Assembly: GCA_035652815.1 (NCBI GenBank)
Contig: DASRDB010000003.1
Span: 558,001-622,000 of the forward strand
Length of the DNA stretch: 64,000 nt
Direction of reading: 5' to 3'
From: DASRDB01 sp035652815
GTDB taxonomy: Bacteria; Chloroflexota; Ktedonobacteria; Ktedonobacterales; Ktedonobacteraceae
The position numbers and the translations under genes were made by a program. A model generated the notes under the pieces. That model saw nothing but the letters and a program-made list of their open reading frames with translations. It was not told the origin of the DNA and did not search any database. Positions 8,250-17,002 of the stretch are shown piece by piece (the first letter of the stretch is position 1; every line of letters starts with the position of its first letter).

Positions 8250-8891
8250 ATGCCCATTAAAGCAGTCTTTTTTGATATCGGTGGAGTACTGGAAAACACT
8301 CCAGAGACTGGATGGACCGACAAGTGGGAAGATGACTTGCATCTGAAGCGGGGTGAGTTGGATGAACGGCTGATGCACATATGGAAAGCTGGCAGTCTTG
8401 GTTTCATTTCAGAAGAGGAAGTGAAAAAGAGCATTGGCGAGATTCTAGAAATTGACCAGGAGCAGGTCGAGGCATTGATGGCCGATCTTTGGGAAGAATA
8501 CCTGGGTACACCAAATACCGAGCTTATCACCTACTTCGCCAATCTACGCCCGCGTTACAAAACCGCTTTGCTGAGCAATAGCTATGTAGGGGCCAGGAGC
8601 AGAGAGCAGGAACGCTACCACTTTATGGACATCTGCGATCTCATCATTTACTCACACGAAGAAGGAGTAGCCAAACCCGACAGGCGCATTTTTGATCTGC
8701 TATGTGCGCGGCTTAGCATGCAGCCCGCTGAAATCATCTTCTTGGACGATGTTGAAGGCCACGTCGCCGCAGCACGTGAACTTGGCATACACGCTATCCT
8801 TTTTAGAGAAAATCAAGAGGCTATTGCCGCCATTCAAGCTTGCCTGCAATCCCCATTGCGCTCTGACACAAATTCTATTCATTCTGAATAA
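8250..8891 (+). CDS. HAD-superfamily phosphatase (YihX-like)
   Basis: 213 residues from ATG 8250, chosen for AGAAAGG at 8234-8240. Motif I is VFFDIGGV, with nucleophile D9 followed by Gly at the position of the usual second Asp, as in the sugar-phosphatase YihX group. Motif II is LLSNS, motif III AKPDRRIF and motif IV FLDDVEGHV. The cap is the small helical type. A glucose-1-phosphate or similar phosphatase activity is likely by family. It stands alone behind its own promoter. The reading frame is open further upstream, but that stretch overlaps the promoter. Confidence 0.8.
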   Translation: MPIKAVFFDIGGVLENTPETGWTDKWEDDLHLKRGELDERLMHIWKAGSLGFISEEEVKKSIGEILEIDQEQVEALMADLWEEYLGTPNTELITYFANLRPRYKTALLSNSYVGARSREQERYHFMDICDLIIYSHEEGVAKPDRRIFDLLCARLSMQPAEIIFLDDVEGHVAAARELGIHAILFRENQEAIAAIQACLQSPLRSDTNSIHSE

Positions 8892-8949
8892 GAATACGTA
8901 GATAGGAACCGTTCCTCATAGCACGTTAACCGCGCAACAAAAATAGTCC

Positions 8950-8965
8950 TTGAGACATGTTTCAA
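8950..8965. promoter_or_regulatory. Near-palindrome upstream of the MFS gene
   Basis: TTGAGACATGTTTCAA is a 16-base near-perfect palindrome (two central-flank mismatches) 130 bases before the MFS start. It could be a repressor site. Nothing identifies the regulator. Confidence 0.3.
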
Positions 8966-9096
8966 CTCATCCACGCAAACACCCCCTCGCATCTGATACA
9001 ATAAAAGCACATGCAACAGGAAGCATGGAAAAACGTAGTAGCTCGTAGGTATAGCTTCTTTGATATCTGTTTCTACAGGCTAGGGGTACCAGACGA

Positions 9097-10437
9097 TTGA
9101 AAGCTGCTCGCCTTACACTGCGTGACGAACTGTCCCTCAATTTCTTATGGTTCTCGTTGAATGCGCAATCCGCTGCACTGTTGCCTATCGTCATCCCGAC
9201 ACAAATTCTGCTCTTTGTCCCTTCCAGCCAGGTAGGAAGCGCCGAACAGGCCGTATTTCTCGGCTGGCTGACCTTAGCGGCCTCGCTCATCTCCCTGTTC
9301 ATGCCGCCCATCATCGGTGTTCTCTCGGATAGCACACCAGGGGGCTTAGGACGTCGCCGCCCCTATATCATTCTTGGCGGCCTGTTCCTCGTTCTCAGCA
9401 CGCCCTTTCTGGTCAATGCTCCCAACATCGTCATCTTTCTCATTGGCCTTTCGACGCTCCACCTCGGCAGAAACATCCTTACTCCTGCCTACCAGAGCCT
9501 TGTGCCTGATCGCGTGCCGGAAGAACAGCGCGGCGAAGCCTCAGGCTACGTTGGCGGCATGACGATTTTAGGCAACGTTGCCGGTCTGGCCTTAGCAGCC
9601 ATCTTGCTTGGCTCAGTCAGCCAGCAATCTTACGACACGAGCATCATTCGCTCTCACGCTGGCATCTTCTACATCGTCACCGCCTTCCTTATTATCATTG
9701 GCGTCCTCGTCACCGTCATTGGTGTCCGCGAAGTTCCCTTACTTATCCGCGAACGGGCTTTCTATAAAATAGAGGGGCCACGTTTAGCACGCTACCGGCG
9801 CTGGTTCGTCGAAAGCTGGATAAAGCCCTGGCGTTCTTTCAATTTCACCCTGGTCTTTATCACCCGCTCCCTGATTATGCTCGGTCTGGCCCTCTTCATG
9901 ACCTACATCGAATACTACTTCGCCCGCGTGCAGCACGTCACCAACTTTGTAGCTGTCACGGCAGGCGTGGCTGTGCTTGCCCTTTGCGGCGGCGTGATAA
10001 GTGGCGTCGTCTTCGGCATTCTCTCCGACCGTTTCAAACGGCGCGCGCCCATTGTGTGTATTTCCACGCTCTGTATGAGTGCCGCCTCGCTGGCCTTCGT
10101 CATCTTCCCTTCTACCCTGACAGCCTGGCTCTGGCCATTGGGCATTCTTTTCGGCCTGGGCAATGGCGCTTATTCAAGCGTCGACTGGGCGCTCTCGATT
10201 GACGCCTTACCCTCACTCGAGCAGGCGGGCAAAGACCTCGGCTTGTGGAATGCCTCGGCCACGCTCCCGGCCATTATCGCGCCCCTACTCGGCAGCCTCA
10301 TCATCAGCATCGCCGACCAATCCGGTCACACCGAACTCGGCTACCGACTGGTCTTCACGGCAGCCACGCTCTTCCTGGTCATCGCAGCCATCGGTGTCCT
10401 GTTCGTGCGCGAAACGCGCCACGTGAGGAAACAATAA
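9097..10437 (+). CDS. MFS transporter
   Basis: 446 residues with about twelve membrane helices. The loop between helices 2 and 3 reads GVLSDSTPGGLGRRRPYI, the MFS motif A with extended Arg, as seen in the SLC45/GPH-like sugar carriers. A long cytoplasmic loop (about 205-245) divides the halves. No ATG is available: the frame opens at 9064 and the best start is TTG 9097 behind AGGGG at 9082-9086. The gene ends 2 bases before the ATG at 10440 that leads into the GH92 mannosidase frame, so import of mannose or oligosaccharides released by that enzyme is a reasonable inference. Confidence 0.8.
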   Translation: MKAARLTLRDELSLNFLWFSLNAQSAALLPIVIPTQILLFVPSSQVGSAEQAVFLGWLTLAASLISLFMPPIIGVLSDSTPGGLGRRRPYIILGGLFLVLSTPFLVNAPNIVIFLIGLSTLHLGRNILTPAYQSLVPDRVPEEQRGEASGYVGGMTILGNVAGLALAAILLGSVSQQSYDTSIIRSHAGIFYIVTAFLIIIGVLVTVIGVREVPLLIRERAFYKIEGPRLARYRRWFVESWIKPWRSFNFTLVFITRSLIMLGLALFMTYIEYYFARVQHVTNFVAVTAGVAVLALCGGVISGVVFGILSDRFKRRAPIVCISTLCMSAASLAFVIFPSTLTAWLWPLGILFGLGNGAYSSVDWALSIDALPSLEQAGKDLGLWNASATLPAIIAPLLGSLIISIADQSGHTELGYRLVFTAATLFLVIAAIGVLFVRETRHVRKQ

Positions 10438-10439
10438 CG

Positions 10440-12944
10440 ATGCATACATCAGGGACTGAACTGCCATTTCCCATAAATGCCACAAATACCCCTGTAGGGA
10501 CGCGATTCATCGCGTCCACCTTGCCGTATCCAATAAACACCACACATATCCCTGTAGGGACGCGATTCATCGCGTCCACCTTGCCGTATCCAATAAACAC
10601 CACAAATACCCCTGTAGGGACGCGATTCATCGCGTCCACCCCCATCATACACGCCCTGATGCGCCGGGGTGGACGCGATGAATCGCGTCCCTACAGAATC
10701 CGCAAAATTAAGATTCTCACGTTCCTATTCTTAATAGGCAGCCTCCTGCTCCTATCAGCCTGCAATACTTCCTCCCCGCAAAACACCTCTTCCGGCAATG
10801 GCGAACTCACCTCGTATGTCAACCCCTTCATCGGCACAGCGCATATTGCCAATGGTGATGGGGGCAATACCATTCCTGGCGCATTCTATCCTGCTGGCAT
10901 GGTGCAGTGGAGTCCCGATACTCCCACTCGAATTCCAGGCGGCTATTACTATCCTGACACGAGCATTCAGGGCTTCAGCCTGACACATTTTAGCGGTCGT
11001 GGCTGCACTGCCTACCAGGATTTTCCTTTCATGCCCTATGTTGGGCAGCTAACAGTTTCGCCCGTCTCCGATAGCCTGCATTATCGTTCCCATTTCTCGC
11101 ATAGCAGCGAAAGCGCTCATCCCGGCTACTATCGCGCGCATCTCGACAGCAGCAGTGTCGATGTCGAATTGACCGTCACACCGCATACCGGCATGGGGCG
11201 CTTCACATATCCATCCACATCCTCGGCAACCATGCTGATTTCTTCCGGTGACAGCGTTAATGGCAATACATCCGCAGGCGTGACGATTCTGCCAGCCAGC
11301 AATGAGGTAAGAGGTTTCGCCACCAGCACCGTCGGCTGTGGCACTCAACATTACACCGTCTATTTCGCCGCCCGCTTCGACAGGTCTTTCACTGTCTACG
11401 GAACGTGGGACGAAGGCACGTTGAGCCAGGGAAACACCAGCGATACCGGACAGCACAACGGCGCGTTCGTCACCTTTGACACATCCTCGCAACATGTCGT
11501 ACAGGTGCAGGTCGGTATCTCCTTCACCAGTCTCGCCAACGCCGAAGCGAACCTGAATGCCGAAGACGCTCATTTCAACTTTGACCATGTGCGCCAGCAG
11601 GCAGATGCCGCCTGGAATGCTCGCCTGAGCGCCATCCAGGTACAGGGCGGCACCACCAGCGAAAAAACCATCTTCTACACCGCTCTCTATCACAGCTTCC
11701 TGCATCCCAATATCTTCAGCGACGCCAACGGCCAGTATCTCGGCTTCGATGGCAAAATACACCAGCTTGTCCCTGGCCAGCACGCGCAATATGAAAACAT
11801 CACTGGCTGGGATCATTATCGTTCTCTCATTTATCTGCTCGCCATGCTCGTTCCCCAGGAAGCGAGCGACATCGCTCAATCGTTGGTCAATGACGCCATG
11901 CAGGGTGACGGGCACATCCCAAGATGGGTGCAGGCCAATGTCGATTCACACGGTATGAATGGAGATGGCGGTTCGGCTATCATCGCCTCAGCCTATGCCT
12001 TTGGCGCGACAGGCTTCGATACACGGGACGCCCTCTTTGCCATGATAAACGGGCAGCCCTATCTACGCGAAGGTTTGAGCGACTACCTGCGGCTCGGCTA
12101 TGTGGGTGCGGACACAACAGGTAATTCCGCCGCCGTCACCCTCGAATACGCCGCCGCCGATTTCGCCATTGCTCAGTTCGCTAAATCTCTCGGTGACACG
12201 CACAACTACAACCTGCTCATGCAGCGTACCCACAACTGGCGCAACCTCTTTAATCCCGCCAGTGGCTACATTCAGCCGCGCAACAGCGATGGCACCTGGG
12301 CCGCGAATTTCAGCCTCACCAGCGACTCGGGCTTTCAAGAGGGCGACTCCGCGCAGTACACCTGGATGATTCCCTTCGACCTGCCCACCCTCTTTCACCT
12401 CATGGGCGGCAATGCCAGCGCAGTCCAGCGACTCGATACGTTCTTTACAAAGCTGAATGATGGCGTCCACAGCCTCTACGCCTACATGGGCAACGAACCC
12501 GGCTTCGTTGTGCCCTGGGAATACGATTTCGCGGGTGCGCCCTCTCATACGCAGGCGGTAGTGCGCCGCATCCAACTAGAACTCTTCAAGCACACTCCCG
12601 ACGGCCTGCCCGGCAACGACGATGGCGGCGCGATGTCTTCCTGGTACATCTTCTCGACTCTCGGTCTTTATCCCGAAATCCCTGGCATTGGCGGCTTCGT
12701 CCTCGGCAGCCCCCTGTTTTCCTCAATCACGGTTCAACTGGGCAATGGCAAGATACTGCAAATTCGCGCACCAGATGCCGCAAATGGAAATCCTTTTGTA
12801 CAGAACTTGCAGGTAAATGGCACTGATACACAAAGTGTATGGCTCCCCTGGTCTACTGTCGAGCAAGGGACGCAATTAACTTTTGAGCTTGGCAACACCG
12901 CAACGGGTTGGGGAAGTGGTGGAGGAGATGGGCTACCAAATTAG
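10440..12944 (+). CDS. GH92 family alpha-mannosidase lipoprotein
   Basis: A GH92 exo-alpha-mannosidase, a Ca-dependent inverting enzyme that trims mannose from glycans outside the cell. Family signatures are NTIPGAFYPAGMVQWSPD (about 10866-10920), ITGWDHYRS (about 11800-11826) and GNDDGGAMSSWYIFSTLGLY (about 12613-12672). A lipoprotein signal peptide ends in LLLLSAC, with the Cys near 10760. From ATG 10440 this signal would be preceded by about 85 residues of translated repeats, whereas ATG 10659 puts only 15 residues before it. The real start is therefore probably 10659. The ATG at 10440 has GAGGAA at 10425-10430 and may be the ancestral start, displaced by the repeats. Confidence 0.85.
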   Translation: MHTSGTELPFPINATNTPVGTRFIASTLPYPINTTHIPVGTRFIASTLPYPINTTNTPVGTRFIASTPIIHALMRRGGRDESRPYRIRKIKILTFLFLIGSLLLLSACNTSSPQNTSSGNGELTSYVNPFIGTAHIANGDGGNTIPGAFYPAGMVQWSPDTPTRIPGGYYYPDTSIQGFSLTHFSGRGCTAYQDFPFMPYVGQLTVSPVSDSLHYRSHFSHSSESAHPGYYRAHLDSSSVDVELTVTPHTGMGRFTYPSTSSATMLISSGDSVNGNTSAGVTILPASNEVRGFATSTVGCGTQHYTVYFAARFDRSFTVYGTWDEGTLSQGNTSDTGQHNGAFVTFDTSSQHVVQVQVGISFTSLANAEANLNAEDAHFNFDHVRQQADAAWNARLSAIQVQGGTTSEKTIFYTALYHSFLHPNIFSDANGQYLGFDGKIHQLVPGQHAQYENITGWDHYRSLIYLLAMLVPQEASDIAQSLVNDAMQGDGHIPRWVQANVDSHGMNGDGGSAIIASAYAFGATGFDTRDALFAMINGQPYLREGLSDYLRLGYVGADTTGNSAAVTLEYAAADFAIAQFAKSLGDTHNYNLLMQRTHNWRNLFNPASGYIQPRNSDGTWAANFSLTSDSGFQEGDSAQYTWMIPFDLPTLFHLMGGNASAVQRLDTFFTKLNDGVHSLYAYMGNEPGFVVPWEYDFAGAPSHTQAVVRRIQLELFKHTPDGLPGNDDGGAMSSWYIFSTLGLYPEIPGIGGFVLGSPLFSSITVQLGNGKILQIRAPDAANGNPFVQNLQVNGTDTQSVWLPWSTVEQGTQLTFELGNTATGWGSGGGDGLPN
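10494..10696. repeat. Family B array: three 60-bp direct units plus one inverted unit
   Basis: Direct copies start at 10494, 10554 and 10614, exactly 60 bases apart, with spacers of near-identical sequence. An inverted copy covers about 10668-10696. The array lies between the end of the MFS gene and the GH92 signal peptide. The GH92 frame reads straight through it (repeated VGTRFIAST, then GRDESRPY). The regular spacing comes from tandem duplication and is not a CRISPR: there are no distinct spacers. Confidence 0.92.
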
Positions 12945-13039
12945 AGGTTGTGCGTAAAAAAATAGATATAGCTAATTTCCATTTGCGGAAAAAAGAGGCA
13001 AATCTACCTGAAAAAAAACGTTATGGGTGCGTTTATCCC

Positions 13040-13055
13040 GTGAAATGCATTTCAC
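13040..13055. promoter_or_regulatory. Perfect 16-bp palindrome, possible operator
   Basis: GTGAAATGCATTTCAC is fully self-complementary and lies 62-77 bases before the start of the small beta-rich protein. The position and symmetry fit a homodimeric repressor or activator site. No promoter boxes can be assigned with confidence. Confidence 0.45.
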
Positions 13056-13116
13056 CTACAATTGTTTCCGTATAAAGTTACCTGACCGACAGTAACTACA
13101 AATGGAGGTTTTAGAG

Positions 13117-13449
13117 ATGCCACTCCCGGTACAAACCATTGCCTGCGTCAACGATGCTGCTTTCGTCATGAGCTTCGGCCTCGAAATCCTGGACATGAAT
13201 ACGGGTATTCCACTGATCCTCGAAAACGTGGATACTGGCAACTACCCTATTGACCAGACCCGAAGCATTGATCTCTCAACGACAGGAATTGCCGAAGGAA
13301 CCTGGGTACGCCCTCAAGTCCGCGCCGTCTGGGGTGACACAAATCTTGGTAACAGGTACGTGCAGTACGCGCAGAACGGACAAACTGCCAGCTACGATGT
13401 GAGTGGAACCACATTGAACTACAGCGTTAACTTGATTACTGCCTCATAA
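13117..13449 (+). CDS. Small beta-rich protein, unrecognised
   Basis: 110 residues starting at ATG 13117, with GGAGG at 13104-13108 (an ATG at 13102 overlaps that site and is less likely). There is no signal peptide. The sequence alternates short hydrophobic strands and turns, with DQTRSIDLSTTGIAEGTWVR, then VRAVWGD and a C-terminal YDVSGTTLNYSVNLIT. This suggests a single beta-sandwich like those of small lectins or the C-terminal domain of cytolysins. That is a resemblance only. It stands alone, behind a palindrome and before a hairpin, and so is probably monocistronic. Confidence 0.55.
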   Translation: MPLPVQTIACVNDAAFVMSFGLEILDMNTGIPLILENVDTGNYPIDQTRSIDLSTTGIAEGTWVRPQVRAVWGDTNLGNRYVQYAQNGQTASYDVSGTTLNYSVNLITAS

Positions 13450-13826
13450 AGAATGACAGAACCCGGCTATCATAACGGGTTCTTATCACCCAGGGGCTGT
13501 TGATATCCGTTGCGATACGTCTTACTGGCCGGCCAGGTCACCTTGTGACCTCCATGTATCTCACGGCCACAACGGCCCCCTGGAGCGAATTCACCCGTCA
13601 GGTGAGCTAACTTTGTGGTTAGCGAAAGTATAAGGTTTTCCTTTCTTGGTGAAAGAGAAGCAAATAAAGCTCAAAAATCGCCGTAATTCCTGGTATTTTC
13701 TATCAAAGGTTTCTAAAAGCATGGCAGAAAAGCAATATAGAAGAAGTTTTCTCTCAAGCTTCATGCTATGATAATCTGCGAATGGTATCACACTGACCGT
13801 CCATCTTAAAAAGGAGCCAGTTTTCA
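13450..13826. other. Gene-free stretch with several palindromes
   Basis: No convincing gene. It holds a hairpin AGAACCCG/CGGGTTCT (13458-13483, probable terminator), the perfect palindrome CTGGCCGGCCAG (13525-13536) and, overlapping it, AGGTCAC-CTT-GTGACCT (13535-13551). The last 30 bases carry the AGGAG ribosome site of the next gene. Confidence 0.6.
13458..13483 (+). terminator. Probable terminator hairpin
   Basis: An 8-bp perfect stem with a 10-base loop begins 9 bases after the stop of the small beta-rich protein. It is followed by only a weak T run (TTCTTAT), so termination would be modest. Confidence 0.5.
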
Positions 13827-14231
13827 ATGGGACAGCAAAAAATCAAGACATTCTTGATGTTCGAGGGCAAGGCAGAGGAAGCCATGAACTTCTACCTTTC
13901 CGTCTTTAAGGATGCGGAAATCCTGAACGTCTATCGCTATGGAGCCGAAGGACCCGGCACAGAGGGAACTGTAATGCATGCCATCTTTTCGCTCTATGGA
14001 CAAAAGTTCATGTGCATGGATAGCAACATCAAGCACGATTTTACCTTCACCCCCTCTATGTCGCTGTATGTCTCCTGTACTACCGAAGCTGAGATAGACT
14101 CGATCTTTGAGCAGCTATCGCAAGGTGGGAACGTGCGTATGCCTTTAAGTACGTATCCTTTCAGTCCGAAGTTTGGCTGGGTCGATGACAGGTACGGGGT
14201 TTCCTGGCAATTGAATCTGGAAAGAAGCTAG
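13827..14231 (+). CDS. VOC family protein (PhnB-like)
   Basis: 134 residues with the two beta-alpha-beta-beta-beta modules of the vicinal oxygen chelate fold: KTFLMFEGKAEEAMNFYLSV at 6-25 and a C-terminal half ending GWVDDRYGVSWQLNL. The latter motif is typical of the PhnB / 3-demethylubiquinone-methyltransferase-like subgroup. The start is supported by AGGAG at 13812-13816. Members often act on small metabolites or resistance substrates, but many are uncharacterised. It is monocistronic and faces the kinase gene on the other strand. Confidence 0.8.
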   Translation: MGQQKIKTFLMFEGKAEEAMNFYLSVFKDAEILNVYRYGAEGPGTEGTVMHAIFSLYGQKFMCMDSNIKHDFTFTPSMSLYVSCTTEAEIDSIFEQLSQGGNVRMPLSTYPFSPKFGWVDDRYGVSWQLNLERS

Positions 14232-14277
14232 CCCTGTCTCTCCTGACAAGGCAGGATGGGCTTCGAGTATGGTGAGG

Positions 14278-15273
14278 TCATAAAGCGAGATGAGCCGAGG
14301 CTTGATAGGCAGCAACAATATTGGCGTTATCCTCAGCTACTATCACACGAAATAGCTGAGCGATGTCAGTTTTGGCTTCATCTCCCAGATCATCCCTGAA
14401 ACACACATTGTTGGCAGTTTCGATCACATCCTGTACGACTCGTTCCCAACGGTAATAGGTAAGTACTGCCCAATCAATCTCCTTTTGACCATACCCCTGC
14501 CAGAATGCATCGGCTTGTGGTTCCCTGACGAAGATGAAATCACGTTCTTTGGGTGCCAGCATTACCTCATCCCAATCAATCACAAACACACGTCCATACT
14601 GATCCCGAATCAGATTGGCCGGATGCATATCGGCATGACAAATGACATAGGGCAAGGAGCGCGTCTTCAGAACCACTGCCAGCTTTTCCAGGGTAGCCAG
14701 GGCAGTATGAATCGTAGTTTGATGGGCTATCCAGTCAGCATGAAGCTGGTACGCTGGCCCACTTTCGGAGTATCGCAAACGGAGAGGGTCAGCCTCAAAG
14801 TTATGAATCCACCGGGCGTACTCTGCCGGATCAAAAGTTTCTTCTCGCAATCCAGGAAAGCCACCTGGTGGAAGCTCTGCCTGATGAATCCGCTTGAAGA
14901 TGCTTCCTACCTCCTTCCACTGCTCATTGGTCATCCCCATCAAACTCGTATCGCCTGAAATCCAGGGATAGACGATCACTGTCCAATTCAGAAGCTTCGT
15001 CCACAATGCATGGTTCTTCGTAGGAACGGGAGCCACAACGGATGTGATTCCATGCTCGCTAAGATAAGCAGGAACAAGACAACCCGGTTCGTAGAGCCGT
15101 CTCGACGTGACTTTGAGCAAATAGGCACTTCCCTCCTCGCTCACCACCCGGTACACACCGGCATAGTAATCCTTCCCCCGAGGAAGAAATTCAAGCGTGA
15201 TGGGCATCAGGTCATACTGGTCTTGCAAACACGCTCGCAGACGCTCCTCTGAAATCTTTGGTGGTTCACGCAT
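14278..15273 (-). CDS. APH-type aminoglycoside/small-molecule phosphotransferase
   Basis: 331 residues with the eukaryotic-like kinase fold of APH and choline kinases. The catalytic loop is HADMHPAN at 213-220 (base D215) and the metal-binding Asp of the activation segment is in VIDWDEV (D233). The N-lobe Lys is probably the one in SAYLLKVTSRR near 54. The overall pattern resembles spectinomycin phosphotransferase-like enzymes. It could confer drug resistance or phosphorylate an endogenous metabolite, and context gives no hint. Confidence 0.8.
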   Translation of the reverse strand: MREPPKISEERLRACLQDQYDLMPITLEFLPRGKDYYAGVYRVVSEEGSAYLLKVTSRRLYEPGCLVPAYLSEHGITSVVAPVPTKNHALWTKLLNWTVIVYPWISGDTSLMGMTNEQWKEVGSIFKRIHQAELPPGGFPGLREETFDPAEYARWIHNFEADPLRLRYSESGPAYQLHADWIAHQTTIHTALATLEKLAVVLKTRSLPYVICHADMHPANLIRDQYGRVFVIDWDEVMLAPKERDFIFVREPQADAFWQGYGQKEIDWAVLTYYRWERVVQDVIETANNVCFRDDLGDEAKTDIAQLFRVIVAEDNANIVAAYQASAHLAL

Positions 15274-15407
15274 AGCTTCTCATTCTATCTGTTCTTTCAT
15301 ACATTTCCCGGGCTTCTTAAACAGTTCTTTTCCCTCACCTTTGAGTGTGGGACATGCTTGTAATAATTTGTTCGTCCGAGAACCCGCAATCTGCAAACCA
15401 GCATATC

Positions 15408-15755
15408 TTACCGGTCAAGCATTGAGGCAACCTGCTTACGTAAATATTCAACGCCCTGTAATACATCCTCTCGTTCGCGTGACGCGGGAATCCTTTGTCG
15501 CACAAAACTGGCAAAGCTCCGAATCGCTTCCTCTAGCTCCTTCAACTCTTTAGCCGTAAACATTACTGGAACCCCTTCGATAGCTTGCGATGAGATAAAT
15601 AATAATGATAGTCGTTGATGTATCCCCTGCAACATCATAATCCGCGCATTCCACTCCGCCGAAACTGGCATACTGCGCCGCATCTGCACCACTTGCGTCA
15701 ATACAATCAATTTCAACAGTGCCAGAAAATATAGCGAAATATTGCATAGCCACAT
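15408..15755 (-). CDS. Hypothetical helical protein abutting the IS607 element
   Basis: 115 residues with no recognised family. The C-terminal two thirds (FTAKELKELEEAIRSFASFV and onwards) is charged and helical, while the N-terminal 20 residues are hydrophobic. The frame is open further upstream into the tnpB end, so the 5' part may be element-derived and the gene may have been cut by the insertion 18 bases away. Alternatively the short form starting at an internal Met is the native protein. Low certainty that it is expressed. Confidence 0.4.
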   Translation of the reverse strand: MWLCNISLYFLALLKLIVLTQVVQMRRSMPVSAEWNARIMMLQGIHQRLSLLFISSQAIEGVPVMFTAKELKELEEAIRSFASFVRQRIPASREREDVLQGVEYLRKQVASMLDR

Positions 15756-15772
15756 TTCGCGCCATTTCCTGT

Positions 15773-17002
15773 TTATTTCGTGAGGGTAATCCTCACCGGA
15801 TGCACTGCAAAATCCTCTACACCCTTTGACCCGAAGGCATCAGGTGCTACTTTGCGTATGATGTTACCTGACCCGTTACAATCAGCATGAATGTATCGTC
15901 CATTCGATGCACGATACAACCCACGTTTCACGCGCTTGCCGCTAAACGTGTGTTTCTCATCGCCATTGGTACGAACTGGCAGTGGGTCCAGGTCCAGCAA
16001 TGAAGCTTTTGATGTGTAAGACTCTTCCGTGATCTTCACGGTAATTCCTACTAATTCAGCCTTGTACGTAAGCATCGATATGAACCGGGCATGCGGGATT
16101 TGGACAAAATTTTGATTGTTCCTCTTGCCCATCTCACATTCTTGCTTCCAGGCGTCATTCTTCCCGATAACCAGCGTACCTATCCCCTCTTTCACAAGCA
16201 AGTCAATAATGTATCGGCTTGCCGTGTGCATGTAGTGATCGATACGCCTGTTGCGCTTTGTGGTGAGACGCTCCACACGCTTTGTGGTGCCAGTCTTGCC
16301 AAGCTTCTTCTGAAGGTGAGCACGACGCTTGTTGTAGTACTGGTTGATGCTTTTGAGCGGACGCCCGTTAATAATCACCGATTGGAAGTTCGGTTTATTT
16401 GATGTTAACGCCGCTAAAACATGCATGCCAATATCAATGCCAGCGTAGTACTCAGGGTTCACTTCTGCTTGCTTCACTGCTTGCTCATAGATGACTTCAA
16501 TGACGTAAAAACCAATACGAGGGACAATCCGCGCTTGTTTCACCGCCTCTTGTGCGGTTGGAACTTCGATACCCAGGCCGGACGGTGCAAGCCTTCCACG
16601 CTTGAGTGCTCGTTTGGAGATGGCACCTTTTTCATAGACAAGCAGGTTGCGCCCCTTTGCCTTGTCCTTGTAGCCAGGGAGCGAAGGTCTTCCCAGGAAC
16701 TTCGATGGGTCTTCTCGCCATGCTTCCATTGCCTCGAAGAACGCAACCCATGCCTTATGAAGCTGGATTAAGACCTGATTGCTTACTTTCGCCGGCAGCG
16801 CCTTGTAAGCTTCGTGGTTCTTGATAAGATGGTAGACTTTGACGTTATCCAGGTACACATGCTCGTGGATGAATGACTGCCGTACTAGATAATTCGCCGC
16901 ATTCCAGAGATTTTTCGATGCAAATGCTGCTGCATCGATAGCCGCATAGCGTGGGTCATTCTGGTTGATGATCGTCTGTTCAACTAACTGCACGCTCTTC
17001 AC
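15773..17002 (-). CDS. tnpB: TnpB-type RNA-guided nuclease, zinc-finger-less variant
   Basis: 409 residues with a RuvC-like core: D190 in AGIDIGMHVLAAL, the Glu pair in ITEESYTSKASLLD (326-327) and D374 in IHADCNGSGN. Between the second and third motifs classical TnpB proteins have a four-Cys zinc ribbon. Here the segment is KASLLDLDPLPVRTNGDEKH without the Cys pairs, as in a known TnpB branch ending SGKRVKRGLYR. The three acidic positions are intact, so cleavage activity is plausible. The start overlaps the tnpA end by 23 bases. Family members cut DNA guided by an RNA from the element's 3' end. Confidence 0.85.
   Translation of the reverse strand: MKSVQLVEQTIINQNDPRYAAIDAAAFASKNLWNAANYLVRQSFIHEHVYLDNVKVYHLIKNHEAYKALPAKVSNQVLIQLHKAWVAFFEAMEAWREDPSKFLGRPSLPGYKDKAKGRNLLVYEKGAISKRALKRGRLAPSGLGIEVPTAQEAVKQARIVPRIGFYVIEVIYEQAVKQAEVNPEYYAGIDIGMHVLAALTSNKPNFQSVIINGRPLKSINQYYNKRRAHLQKKLGKTGTTKRVERLTTKRNRRIDHYMHTASRYIIDLLVKEGIGTLVIGKNDAWKQECEMGKRNNQNFVQIPHARFISMLTYKAELVGITVKITEESYTSKASLLDLDPLPVRTNGDEKHTFSGKRVKRGLYRASNGRYIHADCNGSGNIIRKVAPDAFGSKGVEDFAVHPVRITLTK

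Noticed and set aside
10494..10696. Regular 60-bp repeats looked like a short CRISPR array
   Set aside because: Spacers are nearly identical and the unit is a palindromic element found elsewhere singly, so it is a tandem duplication of family B.
13591..13827. 78-codon minus-strand frame
   Set aside because: It lies over the promoter and ribosome site of the VOC gene and has no start signal or recognisable content.
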